DNA of 64,000 bases from Tamlana crocina (lineage in GTDB: Bacteria; Bacteroidota; Bacteroidia; Flavobacteriales; Flavobacteriaceae), in the NCBI GenBank assembly GCA_040429635.1, contig CP158972.1, positions 95,918-159,917 of the forward strand. The letters run 5' to 3'. The translations under genes and the position numbers were made by a program. Of the stretch, positions 28,701 to 35,799 are shown piece after piece. A model generated the notes under the pieces. It was not told the origin of the DNA, did not search any database, and saw nothing but the letters and a program-made list of their open reading frames with translations. Positions within the stretch are counted from its first letter, which is position 1; each line of letters begins with the position of its first letter.

Positions 28701-30025
28701 CATTCGAAGAAATTGCATCAGAAAGACAAATAAGCTTTAAGTTTAAAACCAGTGAAAAATCTATTGAAGGATGGTTTGATAACGACAAAATAGAAAAAGT
28801 GGTCTATAATTTATTATCAAATGCTTTCAAGTTTACACCCACAGGCAGAAGTATTGAACTAATTTTAGATAAAGAAAACACAAATGGCAGTGTTTGTGCT
28901 GTTATAAAAGTAGTTGATCAGGGTGTTGGGATAGCAGCTGAAGATTTGCCAAGCGTTTTTGATAGATTCTATCAAGTTAAAAAAGAAAGCAATTCCATAC
29001 AAACAGGTTCTGGTCTAGGTTTGGCCTACACGAAACGTTTGGTCGAAATCCATAAAGGAAGTATTACCATAGATAGCATTGTGGGCAAAGGCACTACATG
29101 CACGGTTTCAATTCCCATATCCAAACAAGAATACGAAGATAGCTCAATGCTGGAGACCCAACCAAATCAGTACAACTTTAGCTTTGTTAAAAATGAAGTA
29201 AAAGATTTTAAGAGTGATTTGATTTCTCCCCAAGAAAACCCCAAAAAGATTGAACACCCTAAAGAAACGCCAACATTACTGGTGGTTGAAGATAACATCG
29301 ACCTGAGAAACTATTTATCAAATTACTTTGAAAAACACTATAAGGTAATAAACGCTAAAAATGGGCAAGAAGGGCTAGACCTTGCTTTAAAAATGAGTCC
29401 AGATATCATAATATCTGATTTAATGATGCCTGTTATGAATGGTGCAGAAATGTGTAAAATCATTAAAAACGATATCAAGACAAGCCATATTCCTGTAATA
29501 ATTCTTACCGCCAAATTAGGATTGGAAAATGAGAAAGAAGGCCTAGAGGCCGGCGCAGATGAATTTGTTTTAAAACCCTTTAATATGGAAATCCTAAGGC
29601 TTAGGGTAAACAACATTTTAAGAACGAAACAGCAATGGGCAGAAAAATTCAAAACAAAATCCACACCTTCCAGCTGGAAAGAATTGTCCAATAAATTGGA
29701 CAAAAACTTTTTAAAAAAATCCTACCAGTTTATTGACAAAAATATAGACAATTCAGATTACACAGTTGAGAAATTCTCAATAGATATGAGCATGAGTCGA
29801 TCTGCACTTCATAAAAAAATAAAGTCCATTACAGGCCAATCAACCTCAGAATTTATTAGGACTATTCGAATAAAACGTGCTGCAACACTTATTGTTTCAG
29901 GGCAATATTCCATTACAGAAGTTGTTTTTATGGTTGGTTTTTCTGATATCAAATATTTTAGAACATGTTTTAAAAGGCAATTTGGTCAAACACCAAGTGA
30001 ATACATTAAAAGTTTCAAAGCATAG
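25769..30025 (+). CDS. Hybrid two-component system regulator (sensor kinase + receiver + AraC output)
   Basis: A 1418-residue one-protein two-component system. In order: signal peptide (about 1 to 23); two-component-regulator propeller repeats to about 750 (phrases such as GYLWFGTLNGVNKYDG, GYIWVGTIAGLNRINP, GVIWIGTVNGLNRL); a Y_Y_Y domain about 755 to 835; one membrane segment (WYLTTIAIIFFLFVFGILIFVV); the dimerisation/phosphoacceptor helix with His901 in ISHELRTPL; HATPase_c (NAFKFTPTGR, DQGVGI, GSGLGLAY); a receiver with phosphoacceptor Asp1217 (IIISDLMMPV); and a C-terminal AraC-type DNA-binding domain (about 1315 to 1418). These sense saccharides in the periplasm and activate the neighbouring utilisation genes, so this is a likely activator of the rhamnose locus. 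All catalytic boxes look intact. Confidence 0.96.
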   Translation: MIITAKKTHLASVFFLIHMALFSQWRMQQTGVEEGLSHNRVTSIIQDRNGYLWFGTLNGVNKYDGYSMKLYDYGLDDKGLSSSVTFKLFEDKDGYIWVGTIAGLNRINPDTGKIDTYFKDGDSPDFTGKNRIYQSDSGILFVNYFDGVKFFEIDNKGKLKYDFFLNKHSGVKLDITNIKPSSNGKFWLLTPTNDVKVHQIDFEKNGSAPKLSLNSTNFTNSLCKSNNVVLDFVEYPKNTLWVINDDLELLKIKLNDSLKVAESKKIELKTSISTSQFKEQRLINMSGDKEGRIWIAGNRLLLNYNVESGEIKNLSEDKQLKNVIDNQDFQKIFIDNSNVLWLCALTNGLFKMDLESHFFYNSTEYLSSEYSSQLFKSEVVTICEDEKGNFWFGTQDGIITALDKDLLRGNISQKTDFPIIYLDSISGIKINKDPFFPEIKRLFSDREGSIWLGALNGLFKIEYNESSQAYKIKEIDNVKDNLGNTINSRVFAIEEDRKGNIWFGPWEKGLIKMSFNKQTNSYYTVNYNAFRKDSTSLSSNNVRDILEDNQGVIWIGTVNGLNRLNRSSTGEVTFKKFYSDPEDSNTLSNNHIVDIHQAKNGDLYIGTYGGGLNRLSYSNKNDYKFTHYTVENGLPSDVISQIREDFNGNIWSIHTRQISKLNPSTGKIIYFEKKDGFNVNQFADNAMEFTSSGMMLAGGVGGFTFFYPDNLTFNSQKPQVTFTDFKLFNRSISVGEEIDGKIILNKGINDIEKIVLPYHLNSFELAFSSMHYSNPKKNRYRFVLEGFEEKSHTTIGQERKFASYTNVPPGDYVFKVYGSNSASVWSDVPKEVMITITPPWYLTTIAIIFFLFVFGILIFVVNKVRWNQIKLKNQIKLESALHEKSQEMNQMKLRFFTNISHELRTPLTLIIGPLQQIMEGSSDTKYLQRLNAIMYKNSTRLLKLINQLLDFRSVESGNVNLIVEEGDFVSFLTEIYNAFEEIASERQISFKFKTSEKSIEGWFDNDKIEKVVYNLLSNAFKFTPTGRSIELILDKENTNGSVCAVIKVVDQGVGIAAEDLPSVFDRFYQVKKESNSIQTGSGLGLAYTKRLVEIHKGSITIDSIVGKGTTCTVSIPISKQEYEDSSMLETQPNQYNFSFVKNEVKDFKSDLISPQENPKKIEHPKETPTLLVVEDNIDLRNYLSNYFEKHYKVINAKNGQEGLDLALKMSPDIIISDLMMPVMNGAEMCKIIKNDIKTSHIPVIILTAKLGLENEKEGLEAGADEFVLKPFNMEILRLRVNNILRTKQQWAEKFKTKSTPSSWKELSNKLDKNFLKKSYQFIDKNIDNSDYTVEKFSIDMSMSRSALHKKIKSITGQSTSEFIRTIRIKRAATLIVSGQYSITEVVFMVGFSDIKYFRTCFKRQFGQTPSEYIKSFKA

Positions 30026-30186
30026 AACTAAACACATATTCTACAACTTTCATTTAAGTCCCAATAAAAAAGTTGCTAAGTTTTTACCTACCCAAGTAAA
30101 TAGCCTTAAAGGCTATATAAACTAAATTACATTTAAAACTTTAAGCATTTAAAAGCGTTTGGAATCCTTCAATTCTTTAGTTTTAT

Positions 30187-30194
30187 TACCTTTG
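30187..30194 (+). promoter_or_regulatory. Bacteroidota -7 promoter element (yicC operon)
   Basis: TACCTTTG matches TAnnTTTG and lies 21 bases before the yicC ATG. A TTTG at 30158 to 30161 could be the -33 box, but the 25-base gap is slightly long. Confidence 0.6.
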
Positions 30195-30215
30195 TGCATC
30201 TTTAAAAATGCGATT

Positions 30216-31073
30216 ATGATCTATTCGATGACAGGTTATGGAAAATCTGTGTTGCAACTCCCCACAAAAAAAATAACCATTGAGTTAAAATCGCTTAACA
30301 GCAAAAATTTAGACTTGAATGCGCGAATGCCTTCCGTTTACAGAGAAAAAGAATTGACCATTCGGAAAAAACTCGCCAACAAGTTGGTGCGTGGCAAAAT
30401 CGATTTTTCAATATATGTTGAAACCACTGCAGAAGATACTTCGTCGCAAATCAACACACCTGCCGTTAAACAATATATGGCTCAATTAAAAGAAGTTGTG
30501 GATGCCAACGAACTAGATCTTTTAAAAATGGCCATCAGGTTCCCCGATGCATTGAATACCGTTCGCGAAGAAATTGACGAAAACGAATGGCAGGCTATTG
30601 AAACAGCCGCTGACAATGCCACTGAAGATTTGATTAACCACCGATTAAACGAAGGCAAAGTGCTGGAACAGGATTTCAATGAACGGGTTATTGCTATCGA
30701 TTCGATTCTTGAGCAAGTTGTTGCCATGGATCCCGAGCGTGTAAAAGGTGTTCGCGAACGATTGCTAAAAGGCGTTGAAGAACTAAAAGAAAAATACGAC
30801 GAAAACCGATTTGAACAGGAATTGGTTTATTACATTGAAAAATTCGATATCACCGAAGAAAAAGTGCGCTTAAAAAACCACCTTAATTATTTTACCGATT
30901 CGATAAACTCCAAAGAATCCAACGGGAAAAAACTAGGGTTTATTAGTCAGGAAATGGGTCGCGAAATCAATACCATAGGTTCAAAAAGTAATTATGCACC
31001 CATGCAACAATTGGTGGTACAAATGAAAGACGAACTCGAAAAGATAAAGGAACAGTTACTCAACGTACTTTAA
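30216..31073 (+). CDS. YicC family endoribonuclease-like protein
   Basis: A 285-residue YicC protein. The start is ATG at 30216, giving the family-typical MIYSMTGYGKS; the frame runs further upstream, but across the promoter box. The N-terminal YicC domain spans about 1 to 155, and a C-terminal DUF1732 domain ends in the conserved GREINTIGSKSN and VVQMKDELEKIKEQLLNVL. E. coli YicC affects stationary-phase survival and has been reported as a stress-related endoribonuclease. It leads a tight yicC-gmk-nadD operon, an order common in Flavobacteriaceae, with 12 bases to gmk. Confidence 0.93.
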   Translation: MIYSMTGYGKSVLQLPTKKITIELKSLNSKNLDLNARMPSVYREKELTIRKKLANKLVRGKIDFSIYVETTAEDTSSQINTPAVKQYMAQLKEVVDANELDLLKMAIRFPDALNTVREEIDENEWQAIETAADNATEDLINHRLNEGKVLEQDFNERVIAIDSILEQVVAMDPERVKGVRERLLKGVEELKEKYDENRFEQELVYYIEKFDITEEKVRLKNHLNYFTDSINSKESNGKKLGFISQEMGREINTIGSKSNYAPMQQLVVQMKDELEKIKEQLLNVL

Positions 31074-31085
31074 AAAAAACAAAAA

Positions 31086-31676
31086 TTGGCAACAGGTCAA
31101 GATAAAAAACAAGGTAAACTCATTGTATTTTCAGCACCATCAGGCTCTGGAAAAACCACAATAGTTAGGCACTTGTTGGACTTGGAAGATTTGAATCTGG
31201 AGTTTTCCATTTCGGCCACTTCAAGAGAAAAACGAGGTACCGAAGAGCACGGCAAAGATTACTATTTTCTGTCGGCTAAAGAATTCAAAAGCAAAATTAA
31301 AAACGATGAATTTTTGGAATGGGAAGAAGTGTATCGCGATAATTTTTACGGTACTTTAAAAACCGAAGTGGAGCGTATCTGGGCACTGGGCAAAAACGTT
31401 ATTTTTGATATTGATGTTTCTGGTGGTCTGCGTATAAAACGTAAATTCCCAAAGGAAACCTTGGCTATTTTCGTGAAGCCACCAAGTGTGGATGAATTGA
31501 AAATAAGGTTGAAAAAGCGCAAAACCGAAAGCGAGGACAAAATAAATATGCGTGTAGCCAAGGCCTCTGCCGAGCTGGCCACCGCCCCCCTTTTCGATAC
31601 CATAATTATTAATGACAATTTGGACCACGCTCTAGAAGAAGCCCACGAAAAAGTCAGTGATTTTATAAATTCTTAA
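31086..31676 (+). CDS. gmk: Guanylate kinase
   Basis: A 196-residue guanylate kinase converting GMP plus ATP to GDP plus ADP. The P-loop is SAPSGSGKTT (Gly20 to Thr24); the GMP-binding region has SISATSREKRGTEEHGKDYYFLS, followed by FLEWEEVYRDNFYGT. FDIDVSGGLRIK and the lid region KRKTESEDKI are also in place. No ATG exists before the P-loop, so translation must start at TTG 31086, 12 bases after the yicC stop. Essential nucleotide enzyme in an operon with nadD. Confidence 0.96.
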   Translation: MATGQDKKQGKLIVFSAPSGSGKTTIVRHLLDLEDLNLEFSISATSREKRGTEEHGKDYYFLSAKEFKSKIKNDEFLEWEEVYRDNFYGTLKTEVERIWALGKNVIFDIDVSGGLRIKRKFPKETLAIFVKPPSVDELKIRLKKRKTESEDKINMRVAKASAELATAPLFDTIIINDNLDHALEEAHEKVSDFINS

Positions 31677-31689
31677 AACCCACCCCGTT

Positions 31690-32268
31690 TTGAAAATTGG
31701 TTTGTTTTTTGGTTCATTCAACCCCATTCATATCGGGCACTTGGTTATTGCCAACCACATGGCCGAACACAGCGATTTAGATCAAGTTTGGTTTGTGGTT
31801 ACTCCACACAGTCCGTTTAAAAAGAAAAGCACTCTTTTAGATAATTACCAACGTCTGGAAATGGTTTACTTGGCCACACAAGATTACGACAGCCTAAAAC
31901 CCAGCGATATTGAATTTAATTTACCGCAACCCAACTACACGGTAAACACTTTAGCGCATTTGCACGAAAAGTTTCCGCAGCATGAATTTGCATTGATTAT
32001 GGGTGAAGACAACCTAAAAAGTTTCCATAAATGGAAAAACTATGAGGTTATACTAGAAAATCACGACCTTTATGTGTATCCGAGAATTTCGGACAATAGA
32101 ATAGACAACCAATTCCACGGGCATAAAAAAATCCATTTTATCAACGCCCCAATTATGGAACTGTCTTCAACCTTTATCCGTAAAAGTATAAAAGCTGGTA
32201 AAAACGTTGAACCCATGTTGCCACAGCACGTTTGGAAATACTTAGACGAAATGAATTTTTACAGATAA
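31690..32268 (+). CDS. nadD: Nicotinate-nucleotide adenylyltransferase
   Basis: A 192-residue NadD, joining nicotinate mononucleotide and ATP to deamido-NAD in NAD synthesis. The nucleotidyltransferase motif is FGSFNPIHIGH (residues 7 to 17), and the C-terminal ATP-binding motif is LSSTFIRKSI (about 158). MGEDNLKSFHKWKNY is the usual central phrase. Homology begins exactly at the codon at 31690, which is TTG, so this is a second TTG start in a row; 13 bases separate it from gmk. The stop overlaps a terminator that serves the opposite strand. Confidence 0.96.
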   Translation: MKIGLFFGSFNPIHIGHLVIANHMAEHSDLDQVWFVVTPHSPFKKKSTLLDNYQRLEMVYLATQDYDSLKPSDIEFNLPQPNYTVNTLAHLHEKFPQHEFALIMGEDNLKSFHKWKNYEVILENHDLYVYPRISDNRIDNQFHGHKKIHFINAPIMELSSTFIRKSIKAGKNVEPMLPQHVWKYLDEMNFYR

Positions 32269-32296
32269 AAAAGCCAGCCCATAAAAGAGCTGGCCA
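32267..32296 (-). terminator. Rho-independent terminator for the Kbp-like locus
   Basis: On the minus strand, GCCAGC/GCTGGC arms around a 10-base loop are followed by six T. It lies just past the true (second) stop of the BON/LysM reading frame at 32334, not past its internal amber codon, which supports the LysM part having belonged to this gene. Its T-run overlaps the nadD stop. Confidence 0.75.
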
Positions 32297-32333
32297 AAAC
32301 TAACATGTCTAGCTGCTATTAACTAAGTTCTTG

Positions 32334-32807
32334 CTAGTCAAGTGCCGGGATTCGCAATACTTGACCGTGATAAATTTTATCTAGATCTTTAAGCATTGGT
32401 TTATTTACTTCAAAAATAACGGGGTATTTTATGGCGTTTCCATAAAATTTCTTTGCTATTTTTCCTAGGGTATCTCCGCTTACCACAGTATGAAACTACG
32501 CTTCAGGCTCTACGTTTTCAACAGTCATTTGGTCATCAACAGTGCCAATACCATTTGAGTTTCCAATTACCAACACCACTTTTTCTTTTGTAGCTTGATC
32601 GTAAGCAGCTCCTGTAACCGTAGCCTTGTTGTCGTCGATAACGATATTGAGATGTTCTACTTTTAAACCTAAATCGCTGATAGTTTCTTCTAGGTTTTGG
32701 GCACTGGCTTCTTCTAATTTTAATTCTTTTGCTGCAGCTTCAGCATTGGTCTTTCCTATGCCAAATACTTTTGCGCCTGCATTTTTAATAAACGTAAATA
32801 ATCCCAA
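32334..32807 (-). pseudogene. Kbp/YgaU-like BON + LysM protein interrupted by an in-frame amber codon
   Basis: One continuous frame encodes a cytoplasmic BON + LysM protein like E. coli Kbp (YgaU, a potassium-binding protein). First comes GLFTFIKNAGAKVFG and a BON domain (VIDDNKATVTGAAYD, VVLVIGNSNGIGTVDD), then TAG at 32498 to 32496. The same frame resumes with [17 protein letters not shown] and [20 protein letters not shown], a complete LysM domain, and ends at TAG 32336 to 32334. The full length (156 sense codons) fits Kbp (149). The TAG is one change from CAG. The codon aligned with the family's initiator Met is TTG (32807); an ATG at 32852 would add 15 non-family residues. A sequencing error, suppression or a recent knockout are all possible. 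Confidence 0.85.
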
Positions 32808-32920
32808 AATTTGTTTTAAGGTTTGGTACTTTTCGAAACAAAAAATAGTCACATTAAATTAAAACCAAGCTAGCCCCAACTTTAAATCACCTTAAAAAGC
32901 GATACTGAAACCGAAAGGTT

Positions 32921-32966
32921 AAAAAGAAAAAGAAACCGCCTAAAACAAAGTGTTTTAAACGGTTTC
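32921..32966 (-). terminator. Terminator after the lipoprotein gene
   Basis: On the minus strand, a long interrupted stem (GAAACCG/CGGTTTC outside, TAAAACA/TGTTTTA inside) is followed by a T-rich run TTTTTCTTTTT. It sits 33 bases after the stop at 32999. Confidence 0.75.
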
Positions 32967-32998
32967 TAAACTAAATAACCAACCAAAAATTTTTATTA

Positions 32999-33955
32999 TT
33001 AACCTCTTTTACTTTCTCTAGGGTTGTCCACTTTATCTTTTCTATGCTTACGCATTTCATTCTTTGGAGCAGAACGCGTCTCCTTCTTTTCTGATGATTT
33101 TAGGTATTGAATATACCCCCTGCCTTCAAATTCATATACCGTTTCAGATGCCGGGTGGAACAACTCAATCTTTCCGTCATTAATAACGCTCAATTCAAAA
33201 TGTTCATTGCCCCAAGAATCATAATCTAATGTTAAAGTTTTCAGATAGAAATCTCCAGCCACATCGCCAACTCCATATACTCCCGTGTAATCCCATATTA
33301 GGTTACTCACGGCAGTTCCTGGTTCATCTTGCGAGCTTCTAAACTCGATGTCGTTGCCTCCGGCCAAAAACTGCAAGTAGTTTTCGTTATCAAACTCATT
33401 TAACGCACCGTAGTTACTGGTAAAGGTCTTTTCCCAAGCTTCATATTCCTGAAGGAAATAATGTATATTATCATAAAACACAAAATCGTAATCGAAATTA
33501 TTGCGCTGGTAACCATCTAAAAAATACGAAGTATCGTTATTGGGGTTGTAAAGTTCAATGGTATTATTATCTATTTCGTACACATCAAAAGTTTCAAATC
33601 CATCAATATCGTGATTTACATCCAAAATCATTTCGTAAGCATCATACTCGCCCACATCAATACCAAAGCCGTTGCCACTATCGCCCAAACCTACAATATT
33701 GTTATTTGCATAAACGATACCGTTTCTAAACGAAATGGTAAAAGCCTTTTGCAGAAATGGCGTTGTACCGTAACCTTTGGTAGCGTTAATATCAACATAC
33801 CATAATTCGTAAGCGCCCAATAATTGGTTTATTGAAATTCCGGGTTCTTCAAAATCATCTACTATTACCCGTTCTTCAACTATAACTTCACTATAGCACG
33901 ATGTAAATAATGTAGCAAATAAGGCAACGCTGAAAAGTATTTTTATGGTCTTCAT
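32999..33955 (-). CDS. Uncharacterised lipoprotein
   Basis: A 318-residue exported protein from ATG at 33955 (a TTG two codons earlier is less likely). The signal ends in a lipobox (ATLFTSC, Cys about 20). The mature chain is acidic and aromatic-rich, with two similar beta-rich halves: each has a phrase ending in INDGKIELFHPASETVYEF or IDNNTIELYNPNNDTSYFL, suggesting an internal duplication. The C-terminal 40 residues switch to very basic and charged (KKETRSAPKNEMRKHRKDK), probably disordered. It resembles no enzyme I know; proteins of this type beside nadD have, I believe, been mislabelled as NadD-like, and no nucleotidyltransferase motif is present. It has its own terminator. Confidence 0.8.
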   Translation of the reverse strand: MKTIKILFSVALFATLFTSCYSEVIVEERVIVDDFEEPGISINQLLGAYELWYVDINATKGYGTTPFLQKAFTISFRNGIVYANNNIVGLGDSGNGFGIDVGEYDAYEMILDVNHDIDGFETFDVYEIDNNTIELYNPNNDTSYFLDGYQRNNFDYDFVFYDNIHYFLQEYEAWEKTFTSNYGALNEFDNENYLQFLAGGNDIEFRSSQDEPGTAVSNLIWDYTGVYGVGDVAGDFYLKTLTLDYDSWGNEHFELSVINDGKIELFHPASETVYEFEGRGYIQYLKSSEKKETRSAPKNEMRKHRKDKVDNPRESKRG

Positions 33956-34055
33956 AATCAAACATTTTTAGGGATTCTGTTAATGGGTTTCAAAACGCGT
34001 GCCAAAAAACCCTAGGCTATTGTTTTGCAATCTTAAAAAAGCGTGATATTTTGCG

Positions 34056-34063
34056 TATTTTTG
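34056..34063 (+). promoter_or_regulatory. Bacteroidota -7 promoter element (gpsA)
   Basis: TATTTTTG matches TAnnTTTG and ends 22 bases before the gpsA ATG. No clear -33 TTTG at the usual spacing. Confidence 0.5.
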
Positions 34064-34085
34064 AAGAGAAAAGATTTTATTTTTT

Positions 34086-35087
34086 ATGGATAAACCTTTA
34101 AAATATGCGGTTTTTGGGGCTGGTAGCTGGGCTACGGCCATTGTAAAAATGCTTTGCGAAAATTTAGATGAAATTGGTTGGTACATGCGAAGTGTTTACA
34201 CCAAGGAACATTTGTTGAGAGAACAGCACAACCCCAATTATCTTAGTTCGGTGGAGTTTCATTTGGAACAATTAAAACTGAGTAACGATATCAACGAAAT
34301 GGCCGAATATGCCGATGTTTTAATTTTTGTAATCCCATCTGCGTTTGTCCACAGTGAATTGGAAAAGCTGAATGTTGATATTTCCAACAAAATCATTGTC
34401 TCTGCCGTAAAAGGTATTATGCCCGAAACCGGTTTATTGGTAGGGGAACATTTTCATGAGGCTTACAATGTACCATACGACAACATTGCTGTAATTGCTG
34501 GCCCTTGTCACGCAGAAGAGGTAGCCTTAGAGCGCTTATCTTACCTTACCATTTCGTGCTCAGACGAGAACAAAGCTAAAGCCATTGCCAAAAGTTTAAG
34601 CAGCGACTATATCAACACCAAAACCAGTGACGATATTATCGGTATTGAATACGCCGTTATGCTTAAAAACATTTATGCCATTGCCGCTGGTATTGCCCAC
34701 GGACTGGGTTACGGCGATAATTTTCAAAGTGTTTTAATGAGTAACTCCATTCGCGAAATGAAACGTTTCATTAAAAAAGTACATAAAATGAAACGCAACA
34801 TTAACAACTCGGCTTATCTGGGCGATTTGTTGGTTACGGGCTATTCGGTTTTTTCGCGCAACCGCATGTTCGGTAATATGATCGGAAAAGGTTACACGGT
34901 TAAATCGGCACAAATGGAAATGAGCATGGTGGCCGAAGGCTATTACGCTACCAAAAGCGCCTACCAACTTAACCAAAAAAACAAGAAAAAGGCACAAACC
35001 CCTATTATCGATGCCGTTTACGATGTGCTTTATGAAAACAAAAACCCCAAAAAGGTATTTAAAAAACTCACCGAACGGTTGGATTGA
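34086..35087 (+). CDS. gpsA: NAD(P)H-dependent glycerol-3-phosphate dehydrogenase
   Basis: A 333-residue GpsA, reducing dihydroxyacetone phosphate to sn-glycerol 3-phosphate for phospholipid synthesis. The Rossmann loop is FGAGSWATAIVKML (about residues 10 to 23). Family phrases include VIPSAFVHSEL, the IAGPCHAEEVALERLSYLT stretch, the catalytic-lysine region IIGIEYAVMLKNIYAIAAGIAHGLG, and the C-terminal AEGYYATKSAY. The usual glycine-proline context of the first loop (GxGxxG/A) is kept. A single gene or paired with the VOC gene 33 bases downstream. Confidence 0.95.
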   Translation: MDKPLKYAVFGAGSWATAIVKMLCENLDEIGWYMRSVYTKEHLLREQHNPNYLSSVEFHLEQLKLSNDINEMAEYADVLIFVIPSAFVHSELEKLNVDISNKIIVSAVKGIMPETGLLVGEHFHEAYNVPYDNIAVIAGPCHAEEVALERLSYLTISCSDENKAKAIAKSLSSDYINTKTSDDIIGIEYAVMLKNIYAIAAGIAHGLGYGDNFQSVLMSNSIREMKRFIKKVHKMKRNINNSAYLGDLLVTGYSVFSRNRMFGNMIGKGYTVKSAQMEMSMVAEGYYATKSAYQLNQKNKKKAQTPIIDAVYDVLYENKNPKKVFKKLTERLD

Positions 35088-35120
35088 TTTTGTTTTTAAG
35101 AACCATTTGTTATCCGTTTT

Positions 35121-35465
35121 ATGCCTAAAAATAGCCACATCAATTACATTGAACTCAAAGCCTATAATTTAGAGCAAACCAAACAATTTTATTCTGAAGC
35201 ATTTGGCTGGGCATTTACCGATTATGGGGCGACATACATTGCCTTTGCAGATAGTGGGCTTGAAGGCGGCTTCGAGAAAACCGACCATGAAATTGTAAAT
35301 GGTGCTTTGGTGGTACTTTACCATGAAAATCTTGACACTATAAAAAGCAGGATTATTTCTTACAACGGAACGATTTCAAAAGATATTTTCTCGTTTCCCG
35401 GTGGCAGACGGTTTCATTTTTTAGATCCTTCGGGGAATGAATTGGCTGTTTGGTCGGAAAAGTAA
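35121..35465 (+). CDS. VOC-family (glyoxalase-like) protein
   Basis: A 114-residue single-module vicinal-oxygen-chelate protein. It starts with the family phrase INYIELKAYNLEQTKQFYSEAFGWAFTDYG and ends GGRRFHFLDPSGNELAVWSE, typical of the glyoxalase/bleomycin-resistance fold; Glu and His metal-site positions are plausible in YIELKA and HFLDPSG. Such short members are usually homodimers and most have no assigned reaction. It follows gpsA by 33 bases and may share its transcript. Confidence 0.88.
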   Translation: MPKNSHINYIELKAYNLEQTKQFYSEAFGWAFTDYGATYIAFADSGLEGGFEKTDHEIVNGALVVLYHENLDTIKSRIISYNGTISKDIFSFPGGRRFHFLDPSGNELAVWSEK

Positions 35466-35532
35466 AATGCACCTATTTTAAAAGGCACACCGAAAACAAA
35501 GAGCCTTTCCACAGATTTCACTAAAAGAAGAG

Positions 35533-35604
35533 TGACTCCACCAGGATTCGAACCTGGATCTAAAGTTTAGGAAACTTTTGTTCTATCCCTTGAACTATGG
35601 AGCC
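35533..35604 (-). tRNA. tRNA-Arg (anticodon CCT)
   Basis: A 72-base cloverleaf on the minus strand. The acceptor GGCTCCA pairs with TGGAGTC (one G-T), discriminator A. The anticodon stem AAAGT/ACTTT closes the loop TTCCTAA, anticodon CCT, reading AGG. The T arm is CCAGG-TTCGAAT-CCTGG. No CCA is encoded. Confidence 0.93.
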
Positions 35605-35616
35605 TTTGCATAAAAC

Positions 35617-35647
35617 AAAAAAGACCTTACATTTCTGTAAAGTCTTT
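35617..35647 (-). terminator. Hairpin between the two tRNA genes
   Basis: On the minus strand, AAAGACTTTACA/TGTAAGGTCTTT arms with loop GAAA are followed by a T-run of six that merges with the stem base. It lies just after tRNA-Asn and before tRNA-Arg, so it may end the tRNA-Asn transcript or be a processing structure. Confidence 0.65.
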
Positions 35648-35652
35648 GTTTG

Positions 35653-35726
35653 CTCCTCAGGCTGGGCTCGAACCAGCGACCCTCTGATTAACAGTCAGAT
35701 GCTCTAACCAACTGAGCTACTGAGGA
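35653..35726 (-). tRNA. tRNA-Asn (anticodon GTT)
   Basis: A 74-base cloverleaf on the minus strand. The acceptor TCCTCAG pairs with CTGAGGA, discriminator G. The D arm is AGCTCAGTTGGTTAGAGC; the anticodon stem TCTGA/TCAGA closes the loop CTGTTAA, anticodon GTT. The T arm is CTGGTTCGAGCCCAG. No CCA is encoded. Confidence 0.96.
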
Positions 35727-35799
35727 AGGTTTTGTTTCGCTTTTGCGAGCGCAAAGATATATATTATTTTAGTTCTCGCAATACTTTTTAAAAAAAATT

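Noticed and set aside
32999-33955. Possible nicotinate-nucleotide adenylyltransferase label for the lipoprotein beside nadD
   Set aside because: It has a lipobox and beta-rich repeats and lacks the nucleotidyltransferase motif; the real NadD is at 31690 to 32268.
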